This document shows, in pieces, positions 16,978-26,536 of a DNA stretch of 64,000 nucleotides (positions within the stretch are counted from its first letter, which is position 1; each line of letters starts with the position of its first letter). A program made the position numbers and the translations under genes. Source of the DNA: Aldehydirespirator sp965221605. Its GTDB lineage: Bacteria > Actinomycetota > Acidimicrobiia > Acidimicrobiales > Aldehydirespiratoraceae. Below the pieces are notes generated by a model, which worked only from the letters and a program-made list of their open reading frames with translations, had not been told where the DNA came from and did not search any database. Location of the stretch: the NCBI GenBank assembly GCA_965221605.1, contig CBDCSK010000004.1:248001-312000 (forward strand), written 5' to 3'.

Positions 16978-17994
16978 ATGAGCGTCCAGCTCGTCACTGG
17001 CGACGACCCTGTGCTGCTGGCGGAGGCGGTGGCCAGGACCGTCAAGGAGACGCTGGGCGACGAGGACCGCAGCCTGGCGCTGGAGCAGCTCGACGAGACG
17101 AGCCTCCGGGACCCCGACGGGGGATGGAGCCTGGCCCCGCTGGTGGATGCGGCCCAGACCGAGCCGTTCCTGACCCTGCGGCGGGTGGTGGTGGGCCGCC
17201 ATCTGGCCCGGTTCTCGCGGTCGGGTCAGTGCGATGACCTGGTGCGCCTGCTGGAGAGCCTCCCGGCCACCACCGACTTGATCCTGGTGTGGGAGAGGGG
17301 AGTGGACCCGACCATGGGCGGTCGCCTGCCCGCGGTCCCCAAGGAACTCGCGGCCGCGGTGAAGGCCGCCGGGGGCGCCAAGCTGGACGTCAACCCGCCC
17401 ACCCGCAAGTCCGACGCCGGAAAATGGCTGCGCGACCACCTGAACCAGTCCAGCCTCAGGTTTGAGCCGGCCGCGGTGGCGGCGGTGGAGGACCTGGTGG
17501 GTGCCGACCGGGGGAACGTCGTCGGGTTGTTGAGGACGCTTGAGGGGGCCCTGGGCGCGGGCGGCGCCGTCACCGCCGACGATGTGGCCGTCTACGGCGG
17601 CGAGGCCGGATCGGTCGTGCCGTGGGAGCTCGACGACGCCATCGACCGGGGCGACATCGCGGCCGCCCTCAAGGTCCTGCACCGCCTGCTGCCGTCGCGC
17701 CATCCCCTCCAACTGCTGGCGGCGCTGCACGGCCGGTACCAGCGCATGCTGCGCCTCGACGGCGCCGGAGCGGCCGACGAGCACCAGGCCGCCGCGATGC
17801 TGGGAATGAAGGGATCGACGTACCCGGCCCGCAAGATCCTCGGCCAGACCCGCAAGCTGGGCTCGGAGAAGGTCGCTCGCGCCATCCGGCTCCTCGCCGA
17901 CGCCGACCTCGCGCTGCGGGGAACGGTCGACTGGCCCGACGAGCTGGTGCTGGAGGTGCTGGTGGCCCGCCTGGCTGCGCTGTCGTCGCGCTGA
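16978..17994 (+). CDS. holA: DNA polymerase III delta subunit
   Basis: 338 residues matching the clamp-loader delta subunit: N-terminal LVTGDDPVLLAEAV, DLILVWERGVDP, and the C-terminal collar region with LHRLLPSRHPLQLLAALHG and MKGSTYPARKILGQ. It opens the sliding clamp during loading. TATCAT lies 9 nt before ATG 16978 with no ribosome site, so the message is probably leaderless. It lies downstream of comEC, as in many bacteria. Confidence 0.92.
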   Translation: MSVQLVTGDDPVLLAEAVARTVKETLGDEDRSLALEQLDETSLRDPDGGWSLAPLVDAAQTEPFLTLRRVVVGRHLARFSRSGQCDDLVRLLESLPATTDLILVWERGVDPTMGGRLPAVPKELAAAVKAAGGAKLDVNPPTRKSDAGKWLRDHLNQSSLRFEPAAVAAVEDLVGADRGNVVGLLRTLEGALGAGGAVTADDVAVYGGEAGSVVPWELDDAIDRGDIAAALKVLHRLLPSRHPLQLLAALHGRYQRMLRLDGAGAADEHQAAAMLGMKGSTYPARKILGQTRKLGSEKVARAIRLLADADLALRGTVDWPDELVLEVLVARLAALSSR

Positions 17995-18039
17995 GCCCGG
18001 CTGCGCCGCCGTCGCGCTCAGCCAAACCGCGGGGCCCGT

Positions 18040-18060
18040 GGCTCCGCGCGGAGCGGAGCC
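18040..18060. terminator. Hairpin between convergent holA and rpsT
   Basis: GGCTCCG and CGGAGCC form a 7-bp stem with a 7-nt loop between the two convergent genes. It could end transcription in both directions; no T-run is seen. Confidence 0.45.
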
Positions 18061-18084
18061 AGGGGTCTCAACTGGCGGGTCGGC

Positions 18085-18348
18085 TCACCCGGACCGGCGC
18101 TGGATCTCCCGGCTGAGGCGGCTCTTGCGCCGGGCGGCGGTGTTCTTGTGGATGACGCCAGTGGCTGCAGCCTTGTCGATGCGCTGCACCGCCAGCCGCA
18201 GCGACTCCTCCGCGGTCTCGTCGCCGTGCTCGGCTGCTTCGATGGCGGCCTTGGTCCGGGTGTTGATCTCCGAACGGACAGCCCGGTTGCGGACCCGGCG
18301 CTTCTCGTTCTGCCGGTTGCGCTTGATCTGGGACTTGATGTTGGCCAC
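18085..18348 (-). CDS. rpsT: 30S ribosomal protein S20
   Basis: 87 residues, very basic, with the S20 signature (ANIKSQIKRNRQNEKRRVRN at the N-terminus, GVIHKNTAARRKSRLSR at the end). It binds 16S rRNA in the small subunit. I chose GTG 18348 because it gives the conserved N-terminus; AGGTGAG lies just before it. Divergent from lepA, with a 138-bp tandem repeat between the two. Confidence 0.95.
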   Translation of the reverse strand: MANIKSQIKRNRQNEKRRVRNRAVRSEINTRTKAAIEAAEHGDETAEESLRLAVQRIDKAAATGVIHKNTAARRKSRLSREIQRRSG

Positions 18349-18420
18349 GCTCACCTGCCGGTCATCTAGGGGCCGTCGAGACCGACCGACGAGGCTACCG
18401 CCGCGGCCGGGTCGTCCCAC

Positions 18421-18708
18421 CGCGGCAGCCCCGAGGCCGAGCGGATAGGCGGGAGCGAGCGGCCTTCAAGAGCGAGGCCGTGGCCCGAGCGGCCCGTGAG
18501 CGCAGCGAACAAGAGCGGGAGACACCCCCTCGCGACGCGGGGCGCTCTCACCTATCAGCGCGGCAGCCCCGAGGCCGAGCGGGTAGGCGGGAGCGAAGGG
18601 CCTTCAAGAGCGAGGCCGTGGCCCGAGCGGCCCGTGAGCGCAGCGAACAAGAGCGGGAGACACCCCCTCGCGACGCGGGGCGCTCTCACCTATCAGCGCG
18701 GCAGCCCC
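18421..18708. repeat. 138-bp tandem duplication between rpsT and lepA
   Basis: Two full copies start at 18421 and 18559, and a short third begins at 18697; the copies differ at only a few bases. The rest of the 468-bp gap between rpsT and lepA has no gene. TAGCCT at 18721-18726 may be the lepA -10. Open frames run through the repeat only because 138 is a multiple of three. Confidence 0.9.
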
Positions 18709-18816
18709 AGGTGGCGTCGGTAGCCTTGGGGTGCACCTCAGGCGCCGGATCCGAGCCGAACGGAGCCCTGTGGCCATGCACCCGAAGCCGCCGGCGCCGC
18801 CCGATTCGAGAGCCCC

Positions 18817-20601
18817 ATGGACCTGCACCGCATCCGCAACACGTCGATCATCGCCCACATCGACCACGGCAAGTCCACGCTGGCCGACCGCATGCTGGAA
18901 CTGACCGGAGCGGTCGACGCCCGGGAGATGCGCGAGCAGTACCTCGACTCGATGGACCTCGAGCGCGAGCGCGGCATCACCATCAAGCTCCAGTCGGTGA
19001 GGCTCAACTGGCGTGACCACATCGTCAACCTGATCGACACGCCGGGCCACGTCGACTTCAGCTACGAGGTCAGCCGCTCGCTGGCCGCCTGCGAGTCGGT
19101 GATCCTGGTGGTTGACGCGGCCCAGGGCATCGAGGCCCAGACCCTGGCCAACTGCTACCAGGCCATGGAGAACGACCTCGACGTGGTGGCCGTGGTCAAC
19201 AAGATCGACCTGCCCGCGGCCGAGCCCGACCGCTGCGCGGAGGAGATCGAGCGCGTGCTCGGGATCGACGCGGCCGACGTCCTGCGAATCTCGGCCAAGA
19301 CCGGCGACGGGGTGGCCAAGCTGCTCGACGCCGTGGTGGAGCGCACCCCGCCGCCCCAAGGATCCGCGGAGGCGCCCTTGCAGGCGCTCATCTTCGACTC
19401 GCACTTCGACCAGTACCGGGGGGTGGTGTCGTCGGTGCGGATCGTGAACGGCGTGCTGGCCTCCGACGCCCGGGTCCGCTTCATGCAGGCTGGCACAGTC
19501 CACAGCGCCGACGAGGTGGGGGTGCGCACCCCGGCGAACGAGGTGGTGGAGCGCCTCGGTCCCGGCGAGACCGGGTACTTGATCGCCGGCATCAAGGACG
19601 TGGGCGAGGCCCGCTCCGGTGAGACCGTCACCGACGAGTCCCGGCCCGCGGCGGCGGCGCTGGAGGGGTACTCCGAGCCTAAGCCCATGGTCTTCTCGGG
19701 TCTGTACCCCACCGAGGGCGACGACTTCACCAACCTGCGGGCCGCCCTGTCGAAGCTGCGCCTCAACGACGCCGGATTCACGTACGAGCCGGAGACCTCG
19801 GGCGCGCTCGGCTTCGGATTCCGCTGCGGTTTCCTGGGGCTGCTGCACATGGAGATCGTCCGGGAGCGGCTCGAGCGCGAGTTCGACCTGGCGTTGATCT
19901 CCACCGCGCCGTCGGTGGAGTACCGGGTGACGATGACCAGCGGCGAGGTCGTTGCGGTGTCCAACCCGTCCGACATGCCCCCCGCCGGCCAGATATTGAC
20001 GGTGGCGGAGCCGTACCTGATGGTGGCGCTGATCACGCCGACCGACTACACGGGCACGCTCATGGAGCTGTGCCAGTCCCGGCGGGGCGATCTTGCCCGC
20101 ATGGAGTACCTGTCGCCGGAGCGGGTCGAGCTGCGCTACCGGCTGCCGCTGGCCGAGGTGGTGATCGACTTCTTCGACCAGCTCAAGAGCCGCACCCAGG
20201 GTTACGCCAGCCTCGACTACGAGCCCGACGGCTACACCGGGGCCGACCTGGTGAAGGTGGACGTGCTGCTGCAGGGCGTTCCGGTGGACGCCTTCTCCAC
20301 CGTCGTGCACCGCGACAAGGCCTACTCCTACGGCCGGGCCATGGTCGGCCGGCTGCGGGAGCTGATACCCCGCCAGCAGTTCGAGGTGCCCATCCAGGCC
20401 GCCATCGGCGGTCGCATCATCGCCCGCGAGACCGTCAAGGCGTACCGCAAGGACGTCACGGCCAAGCTCTACGGCGGCGACGTCACCCGCAAGCGCAAGC
20501 TCCTCGAGAAGCAGAAGCAGGGCAAGAAGCGGATGAAGAGCATCGGGCGGGTCGACATTCCCCAGGAGGCCTTCATCTCGGCGCTCACGCTGGACGGGTA
20601 G
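18817..20601 (+). CDS. lepA: Elongation factor 4 (LepA) GTPase
   Basis: 594 residues, the usual length. The G1 motif is IIAHIDHGKST, the effector loop R-G-I-T-I-K follows, G3 is DTPGHVDF and G4 is NKIDLP. The LepA-specific C-terminal domain ends with KRKLLEKQKQGKKRMKSIG and IPQEAFISAL. It back-translocates or remodels stalled ribosomes. Start ATG 18817. Confidence 0.97.
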   Translation: MDLHRIRNTSIIAHIDHGKSTLADRMLELTGAVDAREMREQYLDSMDLERERGITIKLQSVRLNWRDHIVNLIDTPGHVDFSYEVSRSLAACESVILVVDAAQGIEAQTLANCYQAMENDLDVVAVVNKIDLPAAEPDRCAEEIERVLGIDAADVLRISAKTGDGVAKLLDAVVERTPPPQGSAEAPLQALIFDSHFDQYRGVVSSVRIVNGVLASDARVRFMQAGTVHSADEVGVRTPANEVVERLGPGETGYLIAGIKDVGEARSGETVTDESRPAAAALEGYSEPKPMVFSGLYPTEGDDFTNLRAALSKLRLNDAGFTYEPETSGALGFGFRCGFLGLLHMEIVRERLEREFDLALISTAPSVEYRVTMTSGEVVAVSNPSDMPPAGQILTVAEPYLMVALITPTDYTGTLMELCQSRRGDLARMEYLSPERVELRYRLPLAEVVIDFFDQLKSRTQGYASLDYEPDGYTGADLVKVDVLLQGVPVDAFSTVVHRDKAYSYGRAMVGRLRELIPRQQFEVPIQAAIGGRIIARETVKAYRKDVTAKLYGGDVTRKRKLLEKQKQGKKRMKSIGRVDIPQEAFISALTLDG

Positions 20602-20611
20602 CATCTCCGCC

Positions 20612-21604
20612 ATGCTCGACGACCGCAAGGCCGCCATCCTCTACGCCGTCGTTCAGGAGTACATCCGCACCGCCCAGCCGGTGGGCTCGGTCCGGGTGGC
20701 GCGCTCGCCCGGCGTCGACGCGTCGCCGGCCACGGTTCGCAGCGAGATGGCCTCGCTGTCCGACCAGCAGTACCTGGTCCAGCCCCACACCAGCGCGGGC
20801 CGGGTGCCCACGGTCAAGGGCTACCGCTTCTTCGTCGACCAGTGGCGACATCGCTCGCCCTCGCCCACCCTCGACGCCGTCGACCGCCGGCATGTGAACG
20901 AGTTCTTCTCGGTCTCTCACGGCGGTTTCGAGTCGATACTGAGCGACACCACCGGGCTCCTGTCGGATCTCACCGACTGGACCGCGGTGGTGGTGGCGCC
21001 CAGCCCCGCGGCGGCCACCGTCCGCTCGGCCCAGTTGGTGGACCTGGCCACGGGCACGGTGATGGTGGTGGCGGTCATGTCCAACGGCGCCATCGAGAAG
21101 CGCACGATCGAGGTGCCCGTCGACACTTCGGCGGAGGTGGTGGCCGACGCCTCCCGGCGGCTGGCCCGGCGGGTGGTCGGCCGGACCCTGGCCGACATCG
21201 GGGAGTGCGACGAGCCCGACGACAGGCTTCTGGCCGCGGCCCTCGCCGCGCTGCGGGAGGCCCGGGCCCACCACGAGGTGTTCGTCGGGGGCACCTCCAA
21301 GCTGGCGGCCGCCTTCGACGCCGTGGAGCAGCTGAGCGAGGTCCTGGGCCTGCTGGAGAAGCAGCTTGTGGTGGTCACGCTGATGCGCAGGGTGCTCGAC
21401 AGTGGCCTGCGGGTGGCCATCGGCGAGGAGACCGGCGTGCCTTCGCTGGCGGACTGCTCGCTGGTGCTGGCTCCGTACAGCACCGACGGCAGCGGCGGCG
21501 GGACCGTCGGCGTGATCGGGCCGACGAGGATGGACTATCCGCAGGCGCTCTCGGCGGTGGCCGCGGTGAGCAGCCGGCTGGGACCCGCCCTGAGCGAATC
21601 CTAG
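20612..21604 (+). CDS. hrcA: Heat-inducible repressor HrcA
   Basis: 330 residues. N-terminal winged helix (ILYAVVQEYIRTAQPVGS, then SPATVRSEMASLSD and the QPHTSAGRVPT hallmark), followed by the GAF-like domain and the C-terminal GPTRMDYP motif. HrcA represses chaperone genes at CIRCE sites, but I see no CIRCE element in this window. TAGCAT, overlapping the lepA stop, lies 7 nt before the ATG, suggesting a leaderless own promoter. Confidence 0.95.
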   Translation: MLDDRKAAILYAVVQEYIRTAQPVGSVRVARSPGVDASPATVRSEMASLSDQQYLVQPHTSAGRVPTVKGYRFFVDQWRHRSPSPTLDAVDRRHVNEFFSVSHGGFESILSDTTGLLSDLTDWTAVVVAPSPAAATVRSAQLVDLATGTVMVVAVMSNGAIEKRTIEVPVDTSAEVVADASRRLARRVVGRTLADIGECDEPDDRLLAAALAALREARAHHEVFVGGTSKLAAAFDAVEQLSEVLGLLEKQLVVVTLMRRVLDSGLRVAIGEETGVPSLADCSLVLAPYSTDGSGGGTVGVIGPTRMDYPQALSAVAAVSSRLGPALSES

Positions 21605-21663
21605 AGATGGTCGGTCGCGGCCGGGCTGGAGGCCGACCCGTGCGAGCGATGGGTGATCTGTAG

Positions 21664-22782
21664 ATGGCGGACCATTACGAGACGCTCGGCGTCGACCGCG
21701 ACGCCACCGACGAGGAACTCAAGCGGGCCTACCGCAAGATGGCCCGCCGGTACCATCCCGACGCCAATCCCGGAGATCCCGAGGCCGAGGCCCGCTTCAA
21801 GGAGGTGAGCGCGGCCTACGAGGTGCTGTCGGATCCCGAGCGGCGCTCGTTGTATGACCGGTTCGGGACCGACGACCCCGGCGCGGCCCGGGCCGCCGAT
21901 CCCTTCGGCGGGGGGCTGGGCAGCATCTTCGACGCCTTCTTCGGCGCCGACTCGCCCTTCGGCGGCTTCGGCTCGTCGCAGCGACACCGTGGGCCGCCTC
22001 CGGGCGAGGATCTGGAGACCCACGTCGATCTCGAGCTCAGCGACGTGGTGTTCGGCGCCGAGCGGGAGGTGAGCGTGCGCACCGCGGTGCGCTGCGAGGC
22101 CTGCGACGGCAGCGGCGCCGAGGCCGGCACCTCGCCGGTGCGGTGCTCGCAGTGCGGCGGCTCGGGCCAGGTCCGCCAGGTGCGCCAGTCGATGCTGGGC
22201 CAGATGGTGACCGCCGGGGTGTGCGACCGCTGCGGCGGCCTGGGCGAGATGATCGAGCAGCCGTGCCGCGAGTGCGACGGCCACGGGCGCCGGCTCGAGA
22301 GGCGCACCTACAGCGTCCAGGTGCCGGCGGGGGTCGACGACGGGACCACGCTGCGCCTCAGCGGTCGGGGGGCGGCCGGATCGCGGGGCGGCGCCCACGG
22401 AGACCTGTATGTCCACACCAGGGTCCGGCCCCATCCTCGCTTCCACCGCGACGGCAGCGACCTCGTGCACGAGCTGCATGTGCCGTTCACGCAGGCCGCG
22501 CTGGGGGTGCGCCTGGAGTACGAGACGCTCGACGGCACCGAGACCATCGCGATTGCCAGGGGGACCGAGACCGGCGCGGTGCTGCGCCTGCGGGGCCGCG
22601 GCGTGCCCCATGTGCGGGGCCGGGGCCGTGGCGATCTGCTGATCCGTCTGGTGGTCGATGTTCCCGACGATCTCACCGACGAGCAGGAGGAGCTGGTGCG
22701 CCGGCTGGCCGAGCTGCGGGGCGAGGATGTCGCCGAGCCGAGCGAGGGCCTGCTGGGGCGGATCCGCACCGCGTTCCGGTGA
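21664..22782 (+). CDS. dnaJ: Chaperone DnaJ
   Basis: 372 residues. J domain with H-P-D at 31-33, a Gly/Phe-rich linker (about 78-115), four zinc-binding repeats (CEACDGSG, CSQCGGSG, CDRCGGLG, CRECDGHG) and the two C-terminal substrate domains. It stimulates DnaK. Gene order hrcA-dnaJ-rsmE is classical. The stop overlaps the rsmE start as GTGA. Confidence 0.97.
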   Translation: MADHYETLGVDRDATDEELKRAYRKMARRYHPDANPGDPEAEARFKEVSAAYEVLSDPERRSLYDRFGTDDPGAARAADPFGGGLGSIFDAFFGADSPFGGFGSSQRHRGPPPGEDLETHVDLELSDVVFGAEREVSVRTAVRCEACDGSGAEAGTSPVRCSQCGGSGQVRQVRQSMLGQMVTAGVCDRCGGLGEMIEQPCRECDGHGRRLERRTYSVQVPAGVDDGTTLRLSGRGAAGSRGGAHGDLYVHTRVRPHPRFHRDGSDLVHELHVPFTQAALGVRLEYETLDGTETIAIARGTETGAVLRLRGRGVPHVRGRGRGDLLIRLVVDVPDDLTDEQEELVRRLAELRGEDVAEPSEGLLGRIRTAFR

Positions 22783-23522
22783 GCGGCCTGTCGTCGGTCG
22801 CAGGTGCCGGCGCGGGCGGGTCGGCTGGCGGGTCCGGGCCGCATGTCCTCGTCGAGGACGTGGATGGGCCTGAACTCTCCGACGACGATCGCCACCATCT
22901 GGAGCGGGTGCTGCGGCTGCGGTCCGGTGACCCGCTGACGGTGGGCGACGGGGCCGGACGCTGGAGGCCGTGCCGGTTCGGAGCGGTGATCGAGCCCGAC
23001 GGCGATGTCGTCGCGGTGGCGCCGGCAGCGGTGGAGGTCGCGGTGGGCTTCGCAGTGCTGAAGGGCGGGCGTTCCGAGAGTGTGGTGCAGAAGCTCACTG
23101 AGCTTGGCGTCGACCGGATCGCGCCGTTCGTCGCTGAGCGGTCGGTGGTGCGTTGGGACGAGGCTCGGGCCGGTCGGCAGGTCGAGCGCTGGAAGCGGGT
23201 GGCCCGCGATGCGGTCATGCAGTGCCGCCGTCTGTGGCTGCCGCGGATCGATCCGGTGCGGGATTTCGGAGAACTCGACCTGACCGGCGCCGCGCTGGCC
23301 GCCTCTGTGGGCCGGACCATGGCCGGTGGCGAGAACTTCGTCCTGATCGGACCCGAGGGAGGATGGGCCGACGCCGAGCTGGCCGCCGTGCCGGTTCACG
23401 TGGGATTGGGGCCGCACATCATGCGAGCCGAGACGGCCGCGGTCGCGGCGGCGGCGATGCTCGCGGCCAGGCGCAGCGGGCACCTGCCCGCCGCGGGGCA
23501 GGCGGGGGAGACTCTGGCTTGA
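22779..23522 (+). CDS. rsmE: 16S rRNA m3U1498 methyltransferase
   Basis: 247 residues from GTG 22779, which overlaps the dnaJ stop. The PUA-like N-terminal part (HHLERVLRLRSGDPLTVGDG) is followed by the SPOUT methyltransferase with GGRSESVVQKLTELGV, ERSVVRW, ARDAVMQCRR and the SAM-binding knot LIGPEGGW. It methylates U1498 of 16S rRNA. Confidence 0.93.
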   Translation: MSGLSSVAGAGAGGSAGGSGPHVLVEDVDGPELSDDDRHHLERVLRLRSGDPLTVGDGAGRWRPCRFGAVIEPDGDVVAVAPAAVEVAVGFAVLKGGRSESVVQKLTELGVDRIAPFVAERSVVRWDEARAGRQVERWKRVARDAVMQCRRLWLPRIDPVRDFGELDLTGAALAASVGRTMAGGENFVLIGPEGGWADAELAAVPVHVGLGPHIMRAETAAVAAAAMLAARRSGHLPAAGQAGETLA

Positions 23523-23550
23523 GCCTGGCGGGGAGCGCGCGGGCAAGCGC

Positions 23551-24966
23551 CTACTGGGCCTCCATGGGGTCGAGGAGCCTCGAGCCGGCTGACGTGTAGA
23601 CCCTGAGCAGGTAGCAGGAGCCGTGTGCTACCGCCTCGGCGCCGGTGGGGGCGTCCACCTCCCAGCGCACCGGCATCGCGATGCTCTGATGCGGCGCGGG
23701 CCACGAATCGAACAGCACGACGTCGCCGGTGCTGGGGCGCACGATCGCCGGGGTGGGCTCCCCGTCGCAGTCCCAGTCTCCGGTCGCGACGAAGTCTCCC
23801 GGCGCGCCGACGCCATAGAGCTGTCCGCCATGCTCCAACACGGTGCCCACCTCGTGCCCGGTCAGCCCGTCGGGCGGTTCCCGATCCGTTCCGCCCGTGG
23901 CTGGCGAGAGCAGCGAGCCGTTGGCGGTTGAATCCATGGCGTTGCCGGCGCTTCCCCCTGGGGGCCTGGGTTCGGTTTCGATGCCGGGGCCGAGGATGCC
24001 GGGGATCATGGGAGCGGGAGCCGCGGCGGTGGCGTTTCCCCCTGGCGGTCTGGGTTCGGCTTCGATGCCGGCTTCGATGCCGGCTTCGATGCCGGCTTCG
24101 ATGCTGGTTTCGATGCTGGGGCCGAGGATGCCGGGGATCATGGGAGCGGGCGCCGCGGCGGCTGGCAGGCGATCACCGGCTTCGGCTGAGGTGCTGTCCG
24201 GCGACATGGTTGGGTCCGTGAGCGGAGCGGCGCTGCCGGTGATGGTGACCGGCGCGCTCGCCGGCTGCCCGCGGCTCCGGATGCCTGCGGCCGCCACCGC
24301 GACCGAGGCGCACAGCACGACCGCGACCACCAGCAACCTCATCCTGGGCCGAGCCCTGTGCCCGCGGCCCGCGTCGGCGGCTGCGGCCTGGCCTGGTTCG
24401 GTCGCGGTTGGTCGCTTGTCCGTGACCATGGCGAGCCTCCTGGCCAGCTCCCGGATGTCCAACCGTCCCGCCCGCGCCGCGTCGGCAAGATCCGACAGCT
24501 TCCCGGCGAGCGGCCCCTGCTCCATCGCGGGGTCATGGCAGAGGTCGGCGATGGCGACCAGGTCGCTACGCCGGTTCTCGGCGGTGGCTTCCGCGGCCTG
24601 CCGGAACCCGCAAAGCACGGGCCGGTCGCCGTCGCCGTGGAGCACGTGGGACGGGTCGATCCGGCAGTGGGCGAAACCCATGTCATGGAGGTCGCCGACC
24701 ACCTCCGCGACCGCGGCCACAGCCGGGGCACGATTGGCCGGATCGGTGATCGGCCGGGTGGACCAGGTGTCGGAGCTCACGAACTCGGTGAGCAGGGCCC
24801 GGCCGTGGTCGGTGGTCTCGACCAGATCGACGAATCGCACCACGCCCGGATGGTCGACCCGCTGGAGGGTCTCGGCCTCTCGCTCGAGGTCGCGGGCGTG
24901 CGCGGCCGGAACCTGCTTGACCGCGATCAGGCGGTCGCCGGAGCGGCTGACGGTCACGGCCGCCAC
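23551..24966 (-). CDS. Membrane pseudokinase with repeat-rich external part
   Basis: 471 residues. Residues about 1-150 look like a Ser/Thr kinase: the VAIK-type Lys is present (IAVKQV), but the catalytic HRD is H-C-R and DFG is replaced by C-G-F, so it is probably inactive. A membrane segment (about 211-232) leads to an external part with degenerate repeats (APAPMIPGILGP with IET; EAGIEAGIEAGIEA) and a beta-rich end. GTG 24966 has GGAGG 7 nt upstream. Possible role: sensing or scaffolding at the envelope. Confidence 0.7.
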   Translation of the reverse strand: MAAVTVSRSGDRLIAVKQVPAAHARDLEREAETLQRVDHPGVVRFVDLVETTDHGRALLTEFVSSDTWSTRPITDPANRAPAVAAVAEVVGDLHDMGFAHCRIDPSHVLHGDGDRPVLCGFRQAAEATAENRRSDLVAIADLCHDPAMEQGPLAGKLSDLADAARAGRLDIRELARRLAMVTDKRPTATEPGQAAAADAGRGHRARPRMRLLVVAVVLCASVAVAAAGIRSRGQPASAPVTITGSAAPLTDPTMSPDSTSAEAGDRLPAAAAPAPMIPGILGPSIETSIEAGIEAGIEAGIEAEPRPPGGNATAAAPAPMIPGILGPGIETEPRPPGGSAGNAMDSTANGSLLSPATGGTDREPPDGLTGHEVGTVLEHGGQLYGVGAPGDFVATGDWDCDGEPTPAIVRPSTGDVVLFDSWPAPHQSIAMPVRWEVDAPTGAEAVAHGSCYLLRVYTSAGSRLLDPMEAQ

Positions 24967-25117
24967 GGTCGGCCCTCCCGGTCTCGATCCCCGCTGTCAC
25001 ACGGCCCCGATAGAACTGACATCATGAACATTGCTTTAAACTACATAAGACTGATTGAATCTACAATGTCGGGCCTGGCAGTCCTGCTAGATGTACTTCC
25101 CCGAGGCGGCCTGCCGG

Positions 25118-25123
25118 TAGCCT
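25118..25123 (+). promoter_or_regulatory. -10 hexamer of a leaderless promoter
   Basis: TAGCCT ends 6 nt before ATG 25130, with no ribosome site between. The same hexamer stands 9 nt before tRNA-Pro and 8 nt before the MOSC gene. Confidence 0.45.
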
Positions 25124-25129
25124 TGAGCG

Positions 25130-26536
25130 ATGGCCGGTCCGCAGATCGTGGCTGTCGCGTCCGGGTCGCCGGCCGAGCGGGCCGGGCTGCGGCCCGGGGA
25201 CGAGATCGCGGCCATCGCCGGGGAGGCGCCCCGCGACGTCATCCGCTGGCAGCTGCTCAGCGACGGGGCCGAGATCCCCCTTGACGTTCACCGGGAGGGC
25301 GACCGGTTCGCGCTGGTGGTCCACAAGCGCGATGGGGAGCCGCTCGGGGCGGAGGTCGACGCGGCCGTGTTCGACGGCGTGCAGACCTGCGACAACCACT
25401 GCGAGTTCTGCTTCGTGCACCAGCTGCCCAGGGGCATGCGCCGCTCGCTGTACCTCAAGGACGACGACTACCGGCTGTCGTTCCTGTACGGGAACTTCAC
25501 CACCCTGACCCGCTTCACCGAGCTCGACTTCGAGCGGGTGGTCACCGAGCGGCTGTCGCCGCTGTACGTGTCGATCCACTCCACCGACCCCGACGTGCGG
25601 GCCGCGATCCTCCAGAACCGGCGGGGTGCCGTGTCGCTGCGCTGGCTGAGGCTGCTGCTCGACGCCGGCATCGAGGTGCACGGCCAGGTCGTGGTGTGCC
25701 CCGGCGTCAACGACGGCGACGTGCTGGCCGACACCCTCGCCGGCGTGCTCGACCGCTTCTGTGAGCTCCGCTCGCTGTGCGTGGTCCCGCTGGGACTGTC
25801 GAGGTTCAACCGCCAGTCCCGGATGCGGCTGCACACCCCCGCCGAGGCGGCCGCGGTCGTCGACCTCGTCGAGGGTTGGCAGTCGGTGTTCCTGCGGGTT
25901 CTGGGCCGCCGTCTGGCCTTCGTCGCCGACGAGTACTACCTGATGTGCGGGCGCGGGTTCCCGCCGGCCGAGCACTACGAGGGCTTCGAGATGCACGAGG
26001 ACGGCATCGGCATGGCCCGGGCGTTCGAGACCGAGTTCGGCGAGGACGGCCACGAGCCCACACCGCCCCGTTCGGGCTTCTTCGCCTGGGTGGACGGCGC
26101 GCCCGCCGACGGCTACCGCGCGCCCCGCCAGGGCTCCGCCGCCGAGGCGGTGGCGGGGCCGGGCACTTCTGCGGTGGCGGTGTCGGTGGGGCGGCGGCGC
26201 CCCGCTCGCGATGCGGCCGTGGCGGTGCTCACCGGAACCCTGGGCGCGGCCGTGGTGTCGCCGCTGGTGTCATCGCTCGGGCGACGGGACGCGCGGGTCG
26301 TGCCCGTCGAGAACCGCTTCTTCGGCGGGAACATCGGAGTGACCGGGCTGATGGTGGGCGAGGACGTGGCCCGGGTCCTCGAGGCCGAGCCCGACGGCGA
26401 CCGCTACCTGCTGCCAGACGTGTGCCTCAGCCGGGGGCGCTTCCTCGACGGGATGGACGTTGGCGACCTGCCCCGCCCGGTAGAGGTGGTAGCCACCCAC
26501 GGCCGGGCGCTGCGGCTGGCGCTGGAGTCGTCATGA
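25130..26536 (+). CDS. DUF512 radical SAM protein with PDZ domain
   Basis: 468 residues. An N-terminal PDZ-like domain (VASGSPAERAGLRPGDEI) precedes the radical SAM cysteines C-D-N-H-C-E-F-C-F and the DUF512 C-terminal domain (NRFFGGNIGVTGLMVGEDV and LPDVCLSRGRFLDGM). Family members are widespread in bacteria and lie next to der, as here; the reaction is unknown. It starts at ATG 25130 behind TAGCCT. Confidence 0.9.
   Translation: MAGPQIVAVASGSPAERAGLRPGDEIAAIAGEAPRDVIRWQLLSDGAEIPLDVHREGDRFALVVHKRDGEPLGAEVDAAVFDGVQTCDNHCEFCFVHQLPRGMRRSLYLKDDDYRLSFLYGNFTTLTRFTELDFERVVTERLSPLYVSIHSTDPDVRAAILQNRRGAVSLRWLRLLLDAGIEVHGQVVVCPGVNDGDVLADTLAGVLDRFCELRSLCVVPLGLSRFNRQSRMRLHTPAEAAAVVDLVEGWQSVFLRVLGRRLAFVADEYYLMCGRGFPPAEHYEGFEMHEDGIGMARAFETEFGEDGHEPTPPRSGFFAWVDGAPADGYRAPRQGSAAEAVAGPGTSAVAVSVGRRRPARDAAVAVLTGTLGAAVVSPLVSSLGRRDARVVPVENRFFGGNIGVTGLMVGEDVARVLEAEPDGDRYLLPDVCLSRGRFLDGMDVGDLPRPVEVVATHGRALRLALESS

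Noticed and set aside
18480..20637. Open frames through the 138-bp repeat and opposite lepA
   Set aside because: The forward frame is open only because the repeat length is a multiple of three; the reverse frame mirrors lepA.
20500..21700. CIRCE operator for HrcA
   Set aside because: No TTAGCACTC-N9-GAGTGCTAA-like sequence near hrcA, dnaJ or elsewhere in the window.
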